This document shows positions 14,383 to 17,288 of a stretch of 17,288 nt of DNA, in pieces (position 1 is the stretch's first letter; each line of letters begins with the position of its first letter). Origin of the DNA: JAQVEM01 sp964601205 (lineage in GTDB: Bacteria > Actinomycetota > Humimicrobiia > Humimicrobiales > Humimicrobiaceae); the NCBI GenBank assembly GCA_964601205.1, contig CAZRML010000025.1:1-17288 (forward strand), given 5' to 3'. A program made the position numbers and the translations under genes. The notes under the pieces are model-generated. The model saw only the letters and a list, made by a program, of their open reading frames with translations. It was not told where the DNA came from and made no database searches.

Positions 14383-16893
14383 ATGAAAGAAATTCTTACT
14401 TTTCCTGAGATTTCGGTATCAATTGTTAATCTCAATGGAGAGAAATATTTAAAGGAATGCCTGGGGAGTTTAAAAGAGCTGAACTATCCTGAAGATAAGC
14501 TGGAAATAATAATAGTGGACAATGGATCCACGGATAAATCAATAGATATAATAGAAAGTGATTTCCCGTGGGTAAAAATAATTAAAAATGATAAGAATAC
14601 CGGATTTTCTGCTGCAAATAACCAGGCGGCACAAATAGCCAGAGGTGAGTATATAGCCTTTTTAAATAATGATACAAAAGTTGATAAAAACTGGCTGATT
14701 GAGCTACTTAGGCCAATTTATAAAGATAGGGAAATTGTAGCCTCGGGATCAAAAGTGCTTTCCATCGATGGGAAAAGCATTGATTTCGTAGGTGGTATGA
14801 TTAATTTTGAGGGTAAGGGTTTCCAGATTGATTATGGCATACCGGTAGAAGAAGACAATTACAAAAAATACAGGTTTCTTCCCTTCGTAAATGGCGGGGC
14901 GATGATGATAAATAAAAAAGTCTTTATAGAAGCCGGGGGATTTGATGAGGACTTCTTTGCCTATTATGAGGATGTAGACCTGGGCTGGAGGTTGTGGGTT
15001 CTTGGCTACAGGGTGATATTTTCTCCTAAATCGATAGTCTACCACCATCATCATGGTACTTCGAGAGTGGTAAGCGAGGACAGGCTCAGGTTTTTAAAAG
15101 AAAGAAATTCAATTTATTCGGTATTTAAAAACTACGATGAGAATAATTTATCACGAATACTGTCGGCAACCCTTTCAAGCGTTTTTAATCGGGTATTTAC
15201 CGATATAAAATTTGATTATAAGAAATACTATGACCTTTCGGGTTTAATTTCGAAAAAGATAAAAAAAGAAAAAGCAGCCATATCGGATGAGCCTTTAAGC
15301 TCGCTTATGGCGGTAAAAGATTTTATGGATAATCTCCCCTCTTTAATTAAAAAGAGAGAGAAAATACAGTCTGCCAGGAAGAGAGACGATAAGGCAATTT
15401 TTTCCTATTTTAAAGGCCAGTTTCTTTCGGTGTCCGGTGACCCCGAATATCAGAAAAACCAGGTGAACATACTGAAATCGCTGGGGATTTATAAGATATT
15501 TGAAAAAAGCATAAAAAGGAATTTGCTGATTGTGTCAAGTGAAATGGTTTCCGGGGAGATGGCAGGGCCTGCCATAAGAGTGCTGAATTTTGCCAGAGTA
15601 CTCTCGCAGTATATGAATGTAACTCTGGCGGTGCAGGGTAAAATAGAATTGGGCCCCGAGGATTTTAAAGTAATGCAGTTTAGGGATGACTGGCAGCTAA
15701 AACAGTTAATTGATAAAACAGATATAATTTTATGTATAGGGATGACCTTTGCCAGATATAAAAGCATAAAGGAATCCGGTAAATATCTAATTATTGATGT
15801 TTATGACCCCTATAATCTTGCAACCCTTCCTGAATATGAGTCTGAGCCTATGGATGAGAGATTAAAAATACACAGGTCTATACATGAAGTGTTTAATGAA
15901 CAGTTTTACTACGGTGATTTTTTCCTATGCGCTTCAGAAAGGCAGAGGGATTTCTGGCTGGGAATGCTTGCTGCGCTGGGAAGAATAAATCCCTACTCTT
16001 ACAATCAGGACCCTACTCTTTATAAAATGATTGGTGTGGTTCCCTTTGGTCTTACTTCCAGTAAACCCATTCATACTGCAAATGTTTTGAAGGGAGTTTT
16101 AGGGAATATAAAGAAGAATGATTTTGTAATTATATGGGGAGGGGGGATCTATAACTGGTTTGATCCGCTGACACTGATAAGAGCCATGGCAAAAATTGAT
16201 AAAATCACTGATGACGTTAAATTATTCTTTATGGGGGTAAAACATCCCAACCCCGAGGTAAGAGAGCTGCAAATGGTAAATGAAACAGTATCCCTGGCTA
16301 AAAAATTAAAGGTATATGATAAGAATGTCTTTTTTAACTTTGGCTGGGTTGACTATAATGAAAGGCAGAATTACCTTCTGGAGGCTGATGCAGGAATTAT
16401 CACCCATCCGGATCATGTAGAAACAAGGTTTTCATTCAGGACAAGGGTAATGGACTATCTGTGGGCAAGCCTGCCTGTCATATCAACCGAGGGAGATTAT
16501 TTAAGTACGGTAATAGACAGGAAAGGGCTTGGCATTATAACACGGGATAGAAATGTCGGAGATCTGGTTGATGCTATTATTAAATTAAAAGAAGACAGGG
16601 CTTTTTACCAGCAGTGCGTTAAAAATATAAAAAATATTGCCCAGGATTATACCTGGGAAAAAGTTTGCAGGCCCATAATAGATTTCTGCCGGGATCCGGT
16701 AACCAGCGCATACAGAAAAAATGATGCCGGTGCTCCTATAGATACACGCGGTAGCATTGATGTGGTCGAAAAGGTTAATGATACCTCTGGAAAGGGCAAG
16801 TGTTATCTTATGCGAAAGTTTTTTTACCACTTATTTAGAAGCGGCCCCAGGCAGACTTTAAGATTTGTATCTAATTATTTAAGAGGTAAATGA
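14383..16893 (+). CDS. Two-domain glycosyltransferase, GT2 then GT4
   Basis: An 836-residue fusion with the domain order reversed relative to its divergent neighbour. Residues 9-250 form a GT2 GT-A enzyme: VSIVNLNG (12-19), DNGS (46-49), DxD-equivalent NND (95-97), FVNGGAMMI (168-176) and YYEDVDLGWR (194-203) with the likely catalytic base, then a run of four His (221-224). A helical-looking linker (about 250-375) joins a GT-B domain (about 380-770) with a short GPAIR loop (395-399) near its start, a donor-domain start FVIIWGGGIYNWFDP (581-595) and ETRFSFRTRVMDYLWASLPVI (680-700). The E-x7-E motif is not canonical there. A tail (771-836) is basic near its end. GGGAG ten bases before the ATG is the ribosome binding site. 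The stop overlaps the next gene by ATGA. Sugar specificities are unknown. Confidence 0.9.
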   Translation: MKEILTFPEISVSIVNLNGEKYLKECLGSLKELNYPEDKLEIIIVDNGSTDKSIDIIESDFPWVKIIKNDKNTGFSAANNQAAQIARGEYIAFLNNDTKVDKNWLIELLRPIYKDREIVASGSKVLSIDGKSIDFVGGMINFEGKGFQIDYGIPVEEDNYKKYRFLPFVNGGAMMINKKVFIEAGGFDEDFFAYYEDVDLGWRLWVLGYRVIFSPKSIVYHHHHGTSRVVSEDRLRFLKERNSIYSVFKNYDENNLSRILSATLSSVFNRVFTDIKFDYKKYYDLSGLISKKIKKEKAAISDEPLSSLMAVKDFMDNLPSLIKKREKIQSARKRDDKAIFSYFKGQFLSVSGDPEYQKNQVNILKSLGIYKIFEKSIKRNLLIVSSEMVSGEMAGPAIRVLNFARVLSQYMNVTLAVQGKIELGPEDFKVMQFRDDWQLKQLIDKTDIILCIGMTFARYKSIKESGKYLIIDVYDPYNLATLPEYESEPMDERLKIHRSIHEVFNEQFYYGDFFLCASERQRDFWLGMLAALGRINPYSYNQDPTLYKMIGVVPFGLTSSKPIHTANVLKGVLGNIKKNDFVIIWGGGIYNWFDPLTLIRAMAKIDKITDDVKLFFMGVKHPNPEVRELQMVNETVSLAKKLKVYDKNVFFNFGWVDYNERQNYLLEADAGIITHPDHVETRFSFRTRVMDYLWASLPVISTEGDYLSTVIDRKGLGIITRDRNVGDLVDAIIKLKEDRAFYQQCVKNIKNIAQDYTWEKVCRPIIDFCRDPVTSAYRKNDAGAPIDTRGSIDVVEKVNDTSGKGKCYLMRKFFYHLFRSGPRQTLRFVSNYLRGK

Positions 16894-17288
16894 AAAAAAC
16901 AAATTTTTTAAATAAACTCGGGAGCCTGATTGCCACCAGAGAGATCTTTGAAGATAAGAAATTATTCAGGGCTTTTTATAAATATTTTTTAATAGGACTT
17001 CTGGTAAGATTTATTTTTATCCCCTTTTTTTTCCAGAGGGACCTGCTGTCTACCTATCAGAGGGCGGCGGAAACAGTATTTGCAGGGGATTTTAGTTCAA
17101 GTTTTGAGCAGATACTGACTCACATTATTCACTCAGCTTATTTATTCATAATAAAGTTTATATTCCCCGTAATAAATGAGTTTTCCCAGATTCTACTTGA
17201 AGAGGACACCTGGATATCATGGCTTGCATTTAACAGCAGCTATAATGTTTTTACTGTCCTGACCCTGTTTAAGATTCTGTACCTTTTA
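16890..17288 (+). CDS. Integral membrane protein, possible GT-C glycosyltransferase (3' end outside window)
   Basis: The frame starts at ATG 16890, inside the stop of the preceding glycosyltransferase gene (ATGA), with AGAGGT just before it. It stays open for 133 codons to the window edge. After a charged N-terminus, a hydrophobic segment (about 32-48) is followed by FFFQRDLLSTYQRAAETVFAGDF (46-68). Further hydrophobic stretches lie at about 83-95 and 110-133. A first membrane helix followed at once by an Arg-Asp and a Tyr is reminiscent of GT-C enzymes (DUF2029, GT39 or GT87-like), which use polyprenyl-phosphate sugars on the outer membrane face and place a catalytic Asp in the first external loop. 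That assignment is inference from a fragment. Co-translation with the GT2-GT4 enzyme supports a role in the same glycan. Confidence 0.65.
   Translation, partial: MKKTNFLNKLGSLIATREIFEDKKLFRAFYKYFLIGLLVRFIFIPFFFQRDLLSTYQRAAETVFAGDFSSSFEQILTHIIHSAYLFIIKFIFPVINEFSQILLEEDTWISWLAFNSSYNVFTVLTLFKILYLL

Noticed and set aside
1..17288. CRISPR array, tRNA, rRNA, transposase or integration site
   Set aside because: No regularly spaced repeats, cloverleaf-like sequence or mobile-element gene was seen on reading either strand.

Overview
The window looks like chromosome from an anaerobic, low-GC bacterium (roughly one third G+C by eye, not computed). Arginine codons AGA/AGG and isoleucine ATA are frequent, and several genes carry strong AGGAGG-type ribosome binding sites. 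The trimeric [FeFe] hydrogenase shows hydrogen metabolism linked to NADH. The phylum cannot be fixed from the sequence; a Firmicutes-like, Atribacteria-like or deep actinobacterial candidate lineage would all fit.

Left part (1-4220, + strand): surface polysaccharide export and ligation. The window opens inside a membrane protein of the O-antigen ligase/polymerase superfamily with an extra C-terminal soluble domain. It is followed by a Wzm-type ABC-2 permease and a Wzt-type ATPase that carries a C-terminal polysaccharide-recognition domain.

Middle part (10259 down to 4284, - strand): a tightly packed six-gene run, hydC-hydB-hydA followed by an ABC importer (lipoprotein substrate-binding protein, permease, ATPase) of the nitrate/sulfonate/taurine/thiamine-precursor type. 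Gaps are 26, 25 and 10 bases, then an 11-base overlap, then a 1-base gap, so one transcript is likely. HydA and HydB are compact: they lack the extra iron-sulfur domains known from electron-bifurcating HydABC. This suggests an NADH-dependent enzyme that may not use ferredoxin. HydA has Ser where the canonical second Cys of the L1 motif should be. Upstream of hydC, two copies of an 18-base direct repeat bracket a TTGACA promoter and look like paired operators.

Right part (14100 down to 10565, - strand; 14383 to the end, + strand): polysaccharide assembly. A GT4-GT2 double-domain glycosyltransferase and a single GT4 enzyme overlap by ATGA on the minus strand. A GT2-GT4 double-domain enzyme is transcribed divergently from them. 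It overlaps by ATGA with a membrane protein, possibly a GT-C glycosyltransferase, cut by the window edge.

Taken together, the polysaccharide genes on both sides probably belong to one cell-surface glycan locus: chains are built by the glycosyltransferases, exported by Wzm/Wzt and attached by the ligase-like protein. The hydrogenase-transporter operon sits inside that locus as a separate unit. No tRNA, rRNA, CRISPR array, insertion sequence or hydrogenase maturation gene (hydE, hydF, hydG) was seen.
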